64,000 bases of DNA. Origin: Amanita rubescens (lineage: Eukaryota; Basidiomycota; Agaricomycetes; Agaricales; Amanitaceae). The translations under genes and the position numbers were made by a program. The notes beneath the pieces are model-generated. The model was given only the letters and a program-made list of their open reading frames with translations. It did not search any database and had not been told where the DNA came from. Location: positions 62,001 through 126,000 of the forward strand of contig WION01000117.1 in assembly GCA_015039365.1 (NCBI GenBank), written 5' to 3'. This document shows positions 36,816 through 48,658 of the stretch, piece by piece (position 1 is the first letter of the stretch; every line of letters begins with the position of its first letter).

Positions 36816-37429
36816 CACATTCCTGCGCCGATCTATGCCTTATGAGACTTACGTCTGGAACGATGATGTTCCGAGAAATCTAACCTTTTCCATCATGCCT
36901 TTTGTTCATCTCTGAGCTAGCAGACGGACATAATTCGCTTCAACATGCACATCATGCAGCGAGTTCGCTTTCCGCTCGTCGTTTTTTTAAAGTTATAAAG
37001 CATGCCTCCCAGTCAGAAATGCTGGAATGTTACAGGTTCAAAATCGTTGGCAAAGTGTCTCGAATCGTGTCATAGCGCTCGTCTGAAGACCGACAGAATT
37101 CAACATGACGCGAGGGTATCGTGCGTTGACAGATACGGCCCGCGCCAATAGGATTCTAAAAGGGTATGTCTCTGATCCGACTTACCAAGTTGAGCGCTCG
37201 GCGTTCGCATGCTAAAGAAGGCATCCGAGGTCCTGTTACGGTGCCGCATCAATGTGATGTCCGTGATATCCGTCGAGATCAGATCTCGACATCTGATATA
37301 GATGATCGACGAGATCGTCACCGTGAGTACAAGATCTATCAATACATCGTCATCAGCACGATGAAATAGAATATACGATGATCAATGCACTTTGCCAACG
37401 AGCGCATGATACTATGGCAGAAAAAAAAA

Positions 37430-37570
37430 GGAAACGAGAAAGAACACCCAGCTGTTATCCAACACCCGCACCTTGAGGAAAGACCATAAAACATCGACTC
37501 CCCGTACTGCACCCGAGTTTTAAGGCATGCCGCATTCGCCATACAAGAATAATCATTCTCGCAGTACAAG
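37430..37570 (-). pseudogene. Phospholipase C last-exon remnant
   Basis: Bases 37446-37480 (cagctgttatccaacacccgcacctt) closely match the last exon of the intact gene at 37686-37715. It is a short duplicate of the 3' end directly downstream of the real gene. Confidence 0.6.
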
Positions 37571-37685
37571 AATCTACAAAATACATCATTAACTTTACTC
37601 GCAACGCGTAGAATAGAATATAAACGAATCGGATACAGTATGAATGCAATCTATACTTGCGCGCATGATACAATATGGAAACCAC

Positions 37686-40600
37686 TCAGCTATCATCCAA
37701 CACCTGCACCTTGACGAACAACGTCGAAAACAAATATTGCGAAAGCTGCGCATCATGCAACGGCAAATGTCGATACCCTTATCGAATGTTAGCCATCACC
37801 ATAAAAAAAACGCAACAACAACCACACTCACCTTGCCCCAAACTCCCCAACGAAACACAATAAACCGCCAAAGGATCCTCATCATCCTTCCCATCCTCCT
37901 GCCTCACCACAAACCTAACAAACACCAAATCCCACATATCCCCAACACACTCAAACGGAATCCGAATCTGTTCCTCCCAAACGGGGTTAAACCCATTATT
38001 CTTCACCGCACTCGTCCGATACGTCACCGACCTCGCCATCGTCGTCGCCCCAGCTTCCATTTCCTCCGTCCAATCAGGCACATGCACCGTCACCTCAACA
38101 TACGGATGCAACACCGGTCTATCCACCATCTCCCTCCCACTCGAATCTTTCAACCTAGGCAACTGCTGCCCCGAAATAACCGTCAAATCCAACCAATACC
38201 TCGTCCTCCTCCCCAACAACAACGCTTTCTTCCCCTCCCCTCCAGATCTCAACGCAGCGGGTTTGAGAACGTACCCTGACCGTCCGTTACGCTGAAACAT
38301 CGCGTGGTTGATCATATATCCCAAATCGAACGTTTGCCAATTGATAGCGACGAGTTGAGCACCGGCAGACCAGTACCGGTGCGGTTCGTAATTGGAAGAA
38401 CTCACTCGGAGTCCTTTAGGGTAGATCCTGACTAGGTGCTTTCGACAATGTTTGATTAAATCGTACATTCCCGAACTGCCGTCCGTACGAGGTCTGATGA
38501 TCTTGTTTGCAGTCGTTTCGGAGAGGGAAAACATGTGTTCGGGGGAGTAATCCACTTTCTTGTTGATTCCTTGGAATTTGACGCCGATGGTGTAGACGAG
38601 GAGGGATTGGAGGTTGGGTGAGATTTTGGGTTTGGCGGTGAGCGATTTGGTGGATGGGGTTGGCGTGCGGAGGGGAGAGGGAGGTGGGAAAGACGAAGGT
38701 TTGGGTGAGAGGCCGGGGCTGAGAATGTCGGGAAAATTGGTTTCGGATCGGCTGAGTTGTCGTAAAAAGCTGTTACCTGGACTTGAGCCGAGCCCAGAGT
38801 CGCTGGTGCTGGAGGGAGAGCGACCCACGTGTCTTACCCTCTGTATGACTGTCCGCGCAGCTTGGATCGGCGGACTGAACGTGATCTTTGGAGAGATCAT
38901 CGGTGAGCTACTACCCGCCGCCGCACCTGAACCCGAACCCTTTCTACCCATACCAATATCCACGGCAACTTCTTGCAATGCGTCCGAATCAGACGCAGAC
39001 GACGTCCCAGACGTCTCTAAAAACACATCCGTACCATCAGACGACTCTTGCCTCAACGCCGTAACATCCTTCGTCTGCACCACCTATCGTTCAGCTAACC
39101 GCGCAAAAAAAATATTGACAACGCACCTTGAACAATATCCTCCCCTTCAACTCTTCCGGACTAGGTAGTTCGGTAACTTTGGTCCTCCCCTCAGGCCCGA
39201 CCCTAACCAAAGCACTCCCAAACACCTCTATCAAAATCTCCGCAATCATATCCTGTTGCGGAACGCTACAATGCATCTCTGCCGAGATAATAATCGGCCA
39301 AGGCGATACGACGAAACCGTATTTGATAATCGCATGACAGACTTCGCGAAGGGAGACTTTGGATGTGAAGGATTTACCGTGAAAGACCATAGGCTCGACG
39401 TCTCCGTCGTAAATGTCGACTGTTGGCAATGAAATTTTTAAAAAAATAAAAAACGCGTAGGAGGGAAGCGTACCTTCGACGCTTCTGCAACTGTGTAATA
39501 AGGCACGAATGTACCCCTCTACGGTACTCACTCCGACAAGTTGGTGACCGACGAGATACGTGTTGTGAGACGAGGCGATAAAGTAGTCGGATAAAGGTCT
39601 CGTCATGTCGTGCCATACCTTGTTGTGTTGGTCCACAAAAGCGGCGTTGTCAGCTGACATGAGGAACGAGGTAAACGCGGATAAGGACAAGGTCGTGGCG
39701 CGTTCTTGATGTACTTCCGCGTTATCCTCACCCTCGTTGTAGCTTGCGTGCTTGTCGAAAAGCTCTCTAAGCTCTACATGCGAAAGTCTAGACTAAAGAA
39801 CGGTCAACGTTGCGTTGACGACGCATATATACACACACACCTTTTGTACCTCGCGCATAAAATACTCAAAAGTCTTGAAATCAAACACGCCCTCTTCTTC
39901 ATTCTTCAAACGAATCAGTTTCTTGTACAACCTGTCTATTTCAGGTCGACCTTTGAGAAGCTTCACAAATCGTCTAAAATCGTCAAAATCGAGATACCCG
40001 TGATTCTTGACATCCGCTTGCTGTCCTCCCCAGTCAAAAGACGCAAAAGAATGAGACGACACACGCACCGTGAACAACCTAAACAAACTCTCCACACTCG
40101 AATGTATATTCATCTTCCTACAAAGCTTTTCCACCTCTCCAAACCTCAACCTCTCATTCTCTTCCAACTCGCTCCCTTTCCAATACTGTTTTTCCCACAA
40201 TGCCTGCCTCATCTCGAAATTCCCCAATCCGCTCATCAATTCGAGTCTAATCGCGTACACCTTTCTTAGGGTAGCATCCCATACCCGAAAAACGTCAACG
40301 GAGGGAGCGATCAGGTGGAGAGTCTTGTAAGAGCCGTCGAGGATGTAAATGATCGTAAGCCAACAGTCTTGGTAGACTTGAGAAAGTTGGAATTGTTCGC
40401 GGTAGTACCTCGCGTCGGAAGCTGATCGCATTTCTTTGATGTTTTCGATGGGGACTGCGGGGGTATTCGTTAGCGTTTCTCATCCTCGCAAGAGAGAAAG
40501 AGGGGGATAGAGAGGGAAAGAAAGGAAGGGAAAGGAAGGCACGCACTGATCCGTTGACGCCCGACAACACCAGGTTGCATCACTTCCCAAATGATTTGGC

Positions 40601-41174
40601 CCATATCCGGGTCAAGCCTCACCATGACTTTTTTCCGTTTTTTATTCGTGATTTTAGTCATTTGAGTGCCTTCTCTGAGTAAAGGCGGAACGGGGACTTC
40701 GATCCCAGCTCCATTCTTTGCCTGCTGCGGATCACTACTATTACTACTAGGCCCGAGGGCACGCGTCGGCTGTGTTACCACAGGCGCGCTAGCAGAAGTC
40801 TGGATCTGAGGAGTTTGAGACTGGGACTCTGGGGTGATTGGAGTTGAATGAGATCGAACATGGGGGTGTTTCCGTTTATGGTAGGGTGTCACGGGTGTCT
40901 TGGTACCCGAGGAGGAAGAGGAAGAAGAGGAGGAGGAGCGGGCGTGTCTGAAGGCTTGGAAGCGGCGGAGGGCGTCTGTCATTGTGGTTGGGAGTGCGAA
41001 AGTTGGTTTCTTGCGTGGGGGTGGAGTGTGAGTGGGTGTAAGGAGGGGAGGTGGAGAGGAAGAGGTGGGAGTGTGAGGGATGAGTTGAGGTGAGTGTTGA
41101 ATGTTGGGAGCGCGACGAAGGGAACGTTGACGAAGTAAAAGTGTTGAGTCATTGTCGTGGTGAAGGTCGAGCAT
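37686..41174 (-). CDS. Phosphoinositide-specific phospholipase C, delta-like
   Basis: Predicted to cleave PIP2 to IP3 and diacylglycerol at the plasma membrane in Ca2+-dependent signalling. Six exons (41174-40547, 40454-39841, 39792-39474, 39419-39127, 39083-37832, 37777-37686) fit in phase to about 1065 residues. Order: a disordered N-terminus with a Ser run, a PH domain (from about residue 180, EVPVPPLLREGTQM), EF-hand-like region (GYLDFDDFRRFVKLLKG), X domain, long Ser/Pro linker, Y domain and C2 domain. X-domain catalytic residues are present: His in ASSHNTYLVG, Glu and Asp in VEVDIYDG, His in FHGKSFTSK and Glu in IIISAEMH. The Y domain has NWQTFDLGYMINHAMFQ. C2 ends in the typical GYRHLPLHDAQLSQ and LFVKVQVLDDS. 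The X-Y linker is longer than in classical delta enzymes. Decayed partial copies lie downstream. Confidence 0.93.
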
Positions 41175-41179
41175 TTGTG

Positions 41180-41660
41180 AATGTTTCGGATGAGTTCGAG
41201 CTTTTGAGTCTCAGCGCGCTTGCATCGTGTTCTTCACTGTCCGCTTTAATTGCACTTCCGAAACTCCACATGCGAATCTTTCTCTATTGTACAGCATATT
41301 ATTATGTACGTCACTTTTGATCTACCGAGGTAACAAAGCCGATCCATCGTCGTGGGCAGTCTTTAAAACAAAGAGAGAAGCTGAGTTCATGTCGCACCTT
41401 CCTTTGAGTTTCAATCACCCTTTGTCCCGCTTGAACGCCTACACTGGTTTCGATTGTTGCATTCGAGTCACGTCGTGCGGAAGCCGCGGGTCAGAGTCGC
41501 ATACGAATGGGGGTATCGACCCTGGTTCTCAAGCATAGGTTCTCGTCACCGTTCTTGCTGTGCTTCGCACAGCGCGAGTGGGAATTATCCGGTGTCCTCG
41601 CAGAATGCCGAACGCACGGTCCAGGACGCGTCGCACGTGCACTCATGTCACTCCGTGATC
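41180..41660. repeat. Duplicated non-coding spacer, copy 1
   Basis: Contains 'tttaattgcacttccga' and 'tacagcatattattatgtac', followed by 'ggtaacaaagccgatccat'. Equivalent tracts recur near 45760-45890, 52070-52160 and 57880-57980, in each case on the 3' side of a subtype-I C gene. It marks the spacer part of the duplicated unit. Confidence 0.65.
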
Positions 41661-41674
41661 GATACCACAAAACG

Positions 41675-42457
41675 TCATTTCAAAAACATACGGAAGAACA
41701 CAAATGCCACTAATAGCGATAATAAAACCAACACGCTACGACGAAACCCTACCCCCAACTCTTGCCTTATAAAAATGACAAAGTTGGAAGATCCAACAAC
41801 GTTGGCGATATCTCCCCCTTCAATTCCGAGATCATGAGCCCCATCAAGCACACTCGGGCTCAACGTAGAGGAAGGTGAGTTCGTTGGCCCGTGCTCATCA
41901 CGGATACCGACGATTGACTACATCGAAATTGACAGTGAGCTCCGAAGCTCGTTTGAATTGGGTCTTTCTTACCTGTAATAACACCTTCAACGTGCGACAT
42001 TCACTTGAGAGATTTTCCATGCTGAACTGGCTCGTTGGCAAGAGTAACTCGCATTCCGTCCCCATACTATTGCAATTCGAGAAAACAGGTCAGACTCACG
42101 AATACGAAGCACGTGTCATACGGTCTCATACCGAGTGATCTCGGGCGCTAATAGGCAAAACTGGCATCTGCCGATGGGCGCGACGGTGCTACATGATGCC
42201 CGAGCCATGGACAATGCTTGTTCAAGTACTCTGATCACATCTTTGAATTGTTCTGAGTTCGTTCTTGAGATGGTGAGAAGCAACCTTTCCATGGCTTCTG
42301 CACATTGGCGACAAGGCAGGTTCTGTATGGATTGGTGCGATCAGCTGGGCGATATAGTCATGCCAAAAAACACCGACTTCATTGGCAGGAGAGGTAGGGA
42401 AGGCCACGTTTGCCATTCAATAATGATGGAGGGGATAGGAGCGGGTGAGAAGGACAT
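41675..42457 (-). CDS. C1: subtype I tail-anchored superfamily member
   Basis: Unknown function; about 194 residues. Exons 42457-42377, 42322-42132, 42066-41973 and 41893-41675 fit with phases 0, 2, 0. Exon 1 starts MSFSPAPIPSIIIEWQ. Exon 2 contains NLPCRQCAEAMERLL, EQALSMARAS and the pair CQFCLLAPEITR. Exon 3 is shorter than in other members by about 15 codons and ends LSSECRTLKVLLQ. Exon 4 contains LDGAHDLGIEGGDIANVVG, then SSNFVIF and a C-terminal helix (SVLVLLSLLVAFVFF) that ends the protein. Basic residues just before the helix (GFRR) suggest the bulk faces the cytosol. First and most phospholipase-proximal member of the tandem array. Confidence 0.75.
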
Positions 42458-43640
42458 TTCGTGAGCACCTCGTTTTTAACGATCTTCCATGTCCAAGACA
42501 TTCACATGGAAAGTATAGAGATATATCGCCGTGTCGGTATATCGCCATATATGATATCGGTATACCGGTGTATCGGTATATTACCCACGCTGTTGCACCC
42601 CTGTAACATAAATACGCTTTACTTTGACTACGTGTAACGTCACTCTTGTCCTCCAGTTTTATAAATGATGTGCATTCGTATCAGGGTCAGGGCTGTAAAT
42701 TACCCGTCATCAGGGCCAAATTCCCATTCGCGAAATCACATCTCGAAACGTGTCTCGTGCGTCTCTGCACTCCTGTACATGTCATAGCTTGCCAAATCCA
42801 ACACTAGTATCCGCAGTGAGATGAGATTAGTACTATGTGCCTTGAAGAGTGCTGCTCGCTGTATTCTTGCTCGTTTGCGTTACCGAGCAGGCCTATGACG
42901 GCTATGCACATTCGGTACACTCCGGAATGAATACACCTCCGCTTCCCGAAATTTGTAATTATACACCGACGCTGGCCGAGATTTGTATTCTGATGGCTAG
43001 GTCTGACTTGCCCTCAATGCTAAATGCAAATACGGGTATCTGTACTTGTTTTAGATTGCGATGAGAGGGACTATACACGTGTAGACGATTACATAATTGA
43101 AGGAGGCATCGACATCTCCCCTCTGTTCTCTTGCAATGTCATGCATGCGTCTGGTTCGCAATCGCCTACGATCATCCTCTACGGTTTGAAGGGAAGATCT
43201 GCGCAACCCCGGGCACCGAATATCTGGCGAGTCAAGGTTCAAAGTTAGCCTCCGTGACTATCGGAGTTTCTGCAGTCCTTACTAATTTTGGGACTGTAAC
43301 GCAACTCGGGCCGCCCTACGACTGATCTAGGAACGCCTCGTTCATGGCCATACTAAACCAACAGCAAAACACTTAATCCTTCTTTACGATTGTCTTGAAT
43401 GTCTCCAGTGGTCGCAACTGTGCGCTTCTGCGAAAAGTCGCAGGTCTCGGAAAGCTCGTAGACAAATGGTCGTAATAATGGGCCCTGGTTCTCGAGCATG
43501 AGGCCTACGTCAACTTGCTGTGCTTTATGCAGTGACACACGGGCCATGTTCGCTGCGTTTCCCTTTTCGAGAATTTATTTCCGATGCTCACAGCTACAAC
43601 TACAAAGTCCAAGAAGACAAACCACAAAGCTGTTGCCGCC
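42458..43640. other. Intergenic stretch
   Basis: No gene is supported. Near 42520-42580 lies a run of short 'cggtata' units (tatcgccgtgtcggtatatcg...). A tract at about 43390-43435 ('gtcttgaatgtctccagtggtcgcaa') recurs near 53535-53560, so it belongs to the 3' flank of the subtype II unit. Confidence 0.45.
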
Positions 43641-43643
43641 CAA

Positions 43644-44294
43644 TCATAACGGACGGTAGAAGAGACATGCTACTAACAACAAAATCCCAACGCACAACTC
43701 GTGGGGCCCAATGACAATCACAGAGTTAGCCGATCCGGCGACATTCGTGATGTTCCCCCCTTCAATCTGGGTATCTTGCGCTCTCGAACTGGCTTGCATT
43801 TGATGAGGGTGTTGTCGAGCCTTGCTCTTGGATAGTAATGGTCGACTAGATTGACCATATATACAGTGAGCTTAGGTCATTCGAAGCACAGGTAGCGCTC
43901 ACCTGTAACAACTCTTTCAGGATGTTACCGAATTGTTGTATGAACCAGAGAAATCTCCTGTCGTTCATCGTGTGTTCTGTGATGCTGCAGTCAAGGGAAC
44001 GTCAGTAGTTCCCCTCTCGACGACGAAACGGATCGTACCGGATGAATTTGAGTAATAATTGACAAAACCGGCATGTGCTGGTAGTGCAGCCCGATGACCG
44101 GGCAAAGGCTAATGTCCGCTCTAACGCTACAATAAGATCTTGGAACGGTTCCTGAGCTGATGCCGTTTTCTTCGGAAACTGGTCCGAAGCAATCTTTCGA
44201 TAGGTTCCACGCAGCGGTGATGACACGAGTTCTGTATCGAGGACGACATGGTAAGTTCTAGAGCACAAGCAGTGCTAGAGGAGGGATTTACCAT
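43644..44294 (-). pseudogene. C4: broken subtype II superfamily member
   Basis: The start is MVNPSSS, as in other subtype II genes, but the donor of intron 1 is deleted. In exon 2 an extra base near ERLLRT shifts the frame. The remaining part reads EPFQDLIVALERTLAFAR and CRFCQLLLKFIR in the new frame. In the last exon another indel before QIEGGNITNVAG separates the motif and helix (ILLLVACLFY) from the upstream frame. It is a decayed copy of C5, C6 and C7. Confidence 0.65.
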
Positions 44295-45126
44295 TTAGTT
44301 ACGATGGGAAATTGGGAATTGAGGTGCGGGATCTCCTTTGAATTCGTTTTTTAACTGATTACAGATTAATATGAGTTGTCATCTCAACCAATAATTAATG
44401 TTTCATCCTTCATTGTCAGCGACTGTTCGATTAATTGATGACTCTTCCATATTGATGTGGTCCAAAAAGTTCACGGTGGAAAGTGCGAGACTCACGAGCG
44501 CAAGAATAGATTAAGAAAATTTGCCACTTCTTGATTGGCAAAGTCCGGAGGCGATGAAGCATCCCACTCAAGTTATTAGGCTAGATCCAAGGCGATGCCC
44601 TCACAAGATGCTACAGGCCAAGCTCATGGATTGCCGCGTGTCTTCTTTTCCGCAAACCTTTTTTGGGGTTGGGTGTCACGCCAGTGTGACCAGTACGTAT
44701 ACGTACAGGAAGCTCAACGTCGCGCTAAAGTCGCGTTAAGTATGGAATCATTCAAGGTGGTACTTCTGATGGGCTTGCGGACGAGGTTAACATGATCTGT
44801 TTCAGCACATAATCTTATTCCGCAGCATAAATGCATCCTGGTCATAATGTCCGTCTTGTCCAAGTTGCTGTACAGTCACTGTTCAGACTCGGCGTGTCAA
44901 CGTGTAACAGGCATTGGCGCAGGTGTCCGCCCCTCACGCCCATCGCCACATGGGGTGACCGTCTTTCAAAGAGAATCCCCAACCCTGATTACTCAATAAC
45001 TTCAAGGGCCCTGTTCATCATTCATCCAGCTTCGCATAGTACGAATGGGAATTATCCGGTATCCTCAAAGAATACCGCACCATCCGCACGCTCAAATTCA
45101 TTCCGCAACCGATGCAAAACGACATT
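44295..45126. other. Spacer including a unit boundary tract
   Basis: No gene. The tract 'gaccgtctttcaaagagaatcc' at about 44957 recurs at about 51611 and 57399 and appears to mark a common edge of the duplicated spacer. Confidence 0.45.
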
Positions 45127-45640
45127 TCAAAGCAGGCGGAAGAACATGAATGCCACTAATAGTGATAACAAAGCCAACACGCTACGACGAAAGCTTATGC
45201 CCAACTCCTACCTTATAAAAAGATCAAGTCAGAGACATTGGCGATATCTCCTCCGTCAATCCCGAGATCACGAGCCCCATCAAGCATACCTGCGCTCAAT
45301 GTAGTGGAAGGTAAGTTCGCTCGCCCGTGCTCATCAGGGGCATCGACGATTGACTAGATTGAGATTACGCACGTAGCGCAGTGAGCTCCGAGGCTCGTTT
45401 TAATTGGGCGTGTACTACTGCGCTTACCTAGGTAACAACGCTTTCATTCACTTAAGATGTTTTCCACGTTGAACCGGAGCGAATCGCATTCCGTCGCCGT
45501 ACTATCGTACTTGGACTGTATACTTTCTACAATGTTGAATCGAGACAGGTCAGACTCTCGACTACGAAGCACGTGTCATACCGAGTGATCTCGGGCGCTA
45601 ATAGGTAAAACTGACAGGGCGCGACGGTGCTGGTTTTGTT
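45127..45640 (-). pseudogene. C2: 5'-truncated subtype I superfamily member
   Basis: Only the end of exon 2 (FYLLAPEITR, with the second Cys pair lost), an exon 3 with an internal stop, and a damaged last exon remain. The sequence upstream of 45633 switches abruptly to unrelated DNA ('gctggttttgtttgggacatatcg', also present at about 47500), so the 5' half was removed by a rearrangement. Confidence 0.6.
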
Positions 45641-46166
45641 TGGGACATATCGAAAGGCAGGTGGGTTAAATATAAGCGTTCACTGGCGTGCCCTGCAGAA
45701 GGGCGAGCATTTGTGCGGGAATGATTCGGACGAGTCGAGCTTTTGAATCTCAGCGCTCAGCGTCCGCTTTAATTGCACTTCCGAGACTCCACATACGAAT
45801 CTTTCTATTGTACAGCATATTGTCATGTACATTACTTTTGATCGAGGTAACAAAGCTGATCCATCAATCTCTCTGATGTTGCTCGTCATGGGCGGCCTAG
45901 ACCAAGAGAGAAGCTGAGTTCGTGTCGCCCTTTAAACACCGTTTGTCCCGCTTGAACGCCTGCAGTGGTTTCAATTGCTGCATTTGAGTCACGACGTGCA
46001 GAAGCCGCGGGTCAGAGCTGCATACGAATGGGGGTATCGACCGTTCTTGCTGTGCTTCGCACTGCGCGAGTGGGAATTATCCGGTGTCCTCTCAGAATGC
46101 CGAACGCACGGTCCAGGACGCGTAGCACGTGCAGTCACGTCACTCCGCGATCGATACCACAAAACG

Positions 46167-46948
46167 TCATTTCAAAAGCATACGGAAAAACATAAACGCC
46201 ACTACTAACGATAACAAAACCAACACGCTACGACGAAACCCTACCCCCAACTCTTGCCTTATAAAAATGATCAAGTTGGAAGATCCAACAACGTTGGCGA
46301 TATCTCCCCCGTCAATCCCGAGATCGTGAGCCCCGTCAAACACACTTGGGCTCAACGTAGAGGAAGGTGAGTTCGTTGGCCCGTGCTCATCACGGATATC
46401 GACGATTGACTAGATTGAGATTGTACGCAGTGAGCTCGGCTCGTTTGAATTGGGGCTTACCTTTAATAACACCTTCAACGTGCGACACTCACTTGAGAGG
46501 TATTCCATGCTGAGCCTCATTGACCGGAGCGAATCGCATTCCGTCGCCATACTATCGTACGTGGTCTGTATACTTTCCGCAATACTGATTCGAGAACAGG
46601 TCAGACTTCGACTACAAAGCACGTGTCATACCGAGTGATTTCAGGCGCTAATAGGCAAAACTGGCATCTGCTGGTGGGCGCGATGGTGCTGCGTGACGCC
46701 CTGGCCATGGATAAGGCTTGTTCAAGTACTCCGATCACGTCTTTGAATTGTTCTGAATCCGTTCTTGAGATGGTGAGAAGCAACCTTTCCATAGCTTCTG
46801 TACATTTGCGACAAGGCAAGTTCTGCATCGATTGGTACAATAAGCTTGGCGATATAGTCATGCCAAAAAACACTGACTTCATTCGCAGGAGAGGTAGGGA
46901 AGGCCATTCAGTAATGATGGAGGGGATAGGAGTGGGTGAGTAGGCCAT
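46167..46948 (-). CDS. C3: subtype I tail-anchored superfamily member
   Basis: Unknown function; about 200 residues. Exon 1 starts MAYSPTPIPSIITEW and ends MKS. Exon 2 contains NLPCRKCTEAMERLL, EQALSMARAS and CQFCLLAPEITR. Exon 3 contains IAESIQTTYDSMATECD and ends LSSECRTLKVLLK. Exon 4 opens HGPTNSPSSTLSPSVFD and carries GAHDLGIDGGDIANVVG, SSNLIIF and the terminal helix (SVLVLLSLVVAFMFF). Intron phases are 0, 2, 0. The first intron begins with the unusual donor gtgttt, shared by C1, C9 and C10. No damage is seen. Confidence 0.75.
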
Positions 46949-48658
46949 CGCGAGCGCCTCGTTTTTAACAACCCTCCGTATATACGTCCAGCATCATACA
47001 TCTGTGAGGCGCGGCTCTTCCTTATCCCTGCACCCCTGAAATCAACACAATATGGGAATAATACCCGAGTCACGCGTCACGCCTTGACTAAAGTCATCGT
47101 TGACAGTGGCCCGTTTCTGTGTTCACATCCTCGAGTTTATTGCTCGAGCATCCGCGCCTTTCCAAGTGTCTAAACAGTATGTGATTTTTTCCGTTCGATT
47201 TAGGGCCAGTTAAAGGTCTGCCCTTCATATAGTAAGTACAGGCTTTGATGTCACAAACTGAATCTAAGAATAGGATCCAGTATACCCTGTTGTGGGGATT
47301 CGGAAATTCACACGGTAACACGCCGCGTTACCCAGCCACCAACCATATTATTAGACAGTGACTTTGGGCCGTATGATTCCGAGCGATTCTCAAATTCACC
47401 CCCGAAAACACGCCAAATGGTACTGTCCAGCTATCAATCCTACTATTTGACTTAGCATTCGAACTGATGTACGTGGGCCTTCCTCTGCGCTGGGAACTGG
47501 TTTTGTTTGGGACATATCGAAAGATGGGTTAAATATAAGGTTCACTAGCGTGCCCTCGTATCAATAGGGACGCAACGCCAACCCCGTAACGTGACCATTC
47601 CAGTCGTCACATCTTGATTTTTGCCATTCCAGCTCGTTTCTGCTCACCTTCCCATTTTGGTGGTAACCGTGATTGATATCAACCTCCGATCCTTCCGTGC
47701 GGTCTCAGATATCTCGTGAGTCCGCCAATCTCTGCCATCATGGAGAAGTTTTTTTTGCGGTCCTTACTAGTGATGATGGCGCTCCGATAGCCAATCTATC
47801 AGGAAAGACAGAGGTAAGGCTGTATCGCAGACTTAGACCGCCATATCCCAGCCATGGCCATCCTAAACCAAAACACTCAATTCTTCTTGTGATTGTCACG
47901 CTTCATGCCCTACGAAAAACCACGGACCAGGAAAGCCGTCGTGGACGAAGGGTGATAGTAATGGGCCCTGGATCTCAGGCATGGGACTAGTGGGAACGTG
48001 CCGGCTTCATAGCGCCCGCCGAGACGACCTTCGATCCAGAAAGTCGAGCGCTTAACTTCTTTCCCGTTGGTCCCCGCGTCCGCCCCCACGTTCCTGATCA
48101 CAAAACGTAATGGAAACTTAAGGACACGAGGACTTACATATGGCAAGAAAACATGTGGCTAATATGGCAGTTGATAAATATAAGTGCTTAACCCTCCAAA
48201 GGAGAACACGCTGTAAGTGGATTTCACACGGGCCAAGTTCCATGTTTTCTTTTTTGAGAATTTCTGTACAGGCCCCGTAATGGGCAGAACAAACCCCCGG
48301 GCTCCTCCGATGTTTTCTAGATCTTGATCCTGATGCGGCCGTTAGCGCTTTAACATCGCCCAGCCCCAAACGCCAAATAGTTCACGGCCGCCACGCTACG
48401 GCTGTGCTCACTGCTAAGTACTAAATTCAGCGCAATGTGCGTTTATTGACTTGTTTAAACTAGAATGGCTAGCGTGAATCTTTTGCTGTTGATCATGAGA
48501 GTATATATACATGGCCTCTGGTACATCGCCGCTTCTAGAACTCAACCTTAAAGTCCATCATGATTAGACTTATGCCTCCCATCCGCGACGCTGGCAGTTT
48601 TACCCCAAGCTATCCCCCATACCTTCTCGTCCCCTCACCTGATCGCGCTGTTGCCTCA
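46949..48658. other. Intergenic stretch
   Basis: No gene is supported. It contains a second copy of the 'ggttttgtttgggacatatcgaaag' tract (about 47500) that also abuts pseudogene C2, which suggests recombination between these sites. Confidence 0.4.

Larger units (their letters stand above)
33800..36975. repeat. Segmental duplication carrying S3 and S4
   Basis: About 33.8-34.85 kb and 35.93-36.97 kb are paralogous across the whole gene plus both flanks. Downstream they share 'gaaaagac(a/g)ttatagcact' and 'gacttccgatcacaaaactc'; upstream they share 'tttgttcatctc'. The copies are in direct orientation about 2.1 kb apart with a phospholipase C remnant between them. Confidence 0.7.

Noticed and set aside
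37644..38279. 211-codon plus-strand frame rich in His, Pro and Arg
   Set aside because: It lies opposite the C2-domain exon of phospholipase C and its composition is that of a codon shadow.
38614..39168. 184-codon plus-strand frame
   Set aside because: Antisense to the X-Y linker of phospholipase C; Gly/Glu-rich composition follows from the Ser/Pro-rich opposite strand.
39706..40269. Plus-strand frame opposite the EF-hand region
   Set aside because: Antisense shadow of the phospholipase C exons; no independent support.
42222..42416. Alternative frame across exons 1-2 of C1 (also seen in C3, C9 and C10)
   Set aside because: It runs through the predicted intron 1 and is broken by a two-base indel in C10, as expected of an intron plus a shadow frame.
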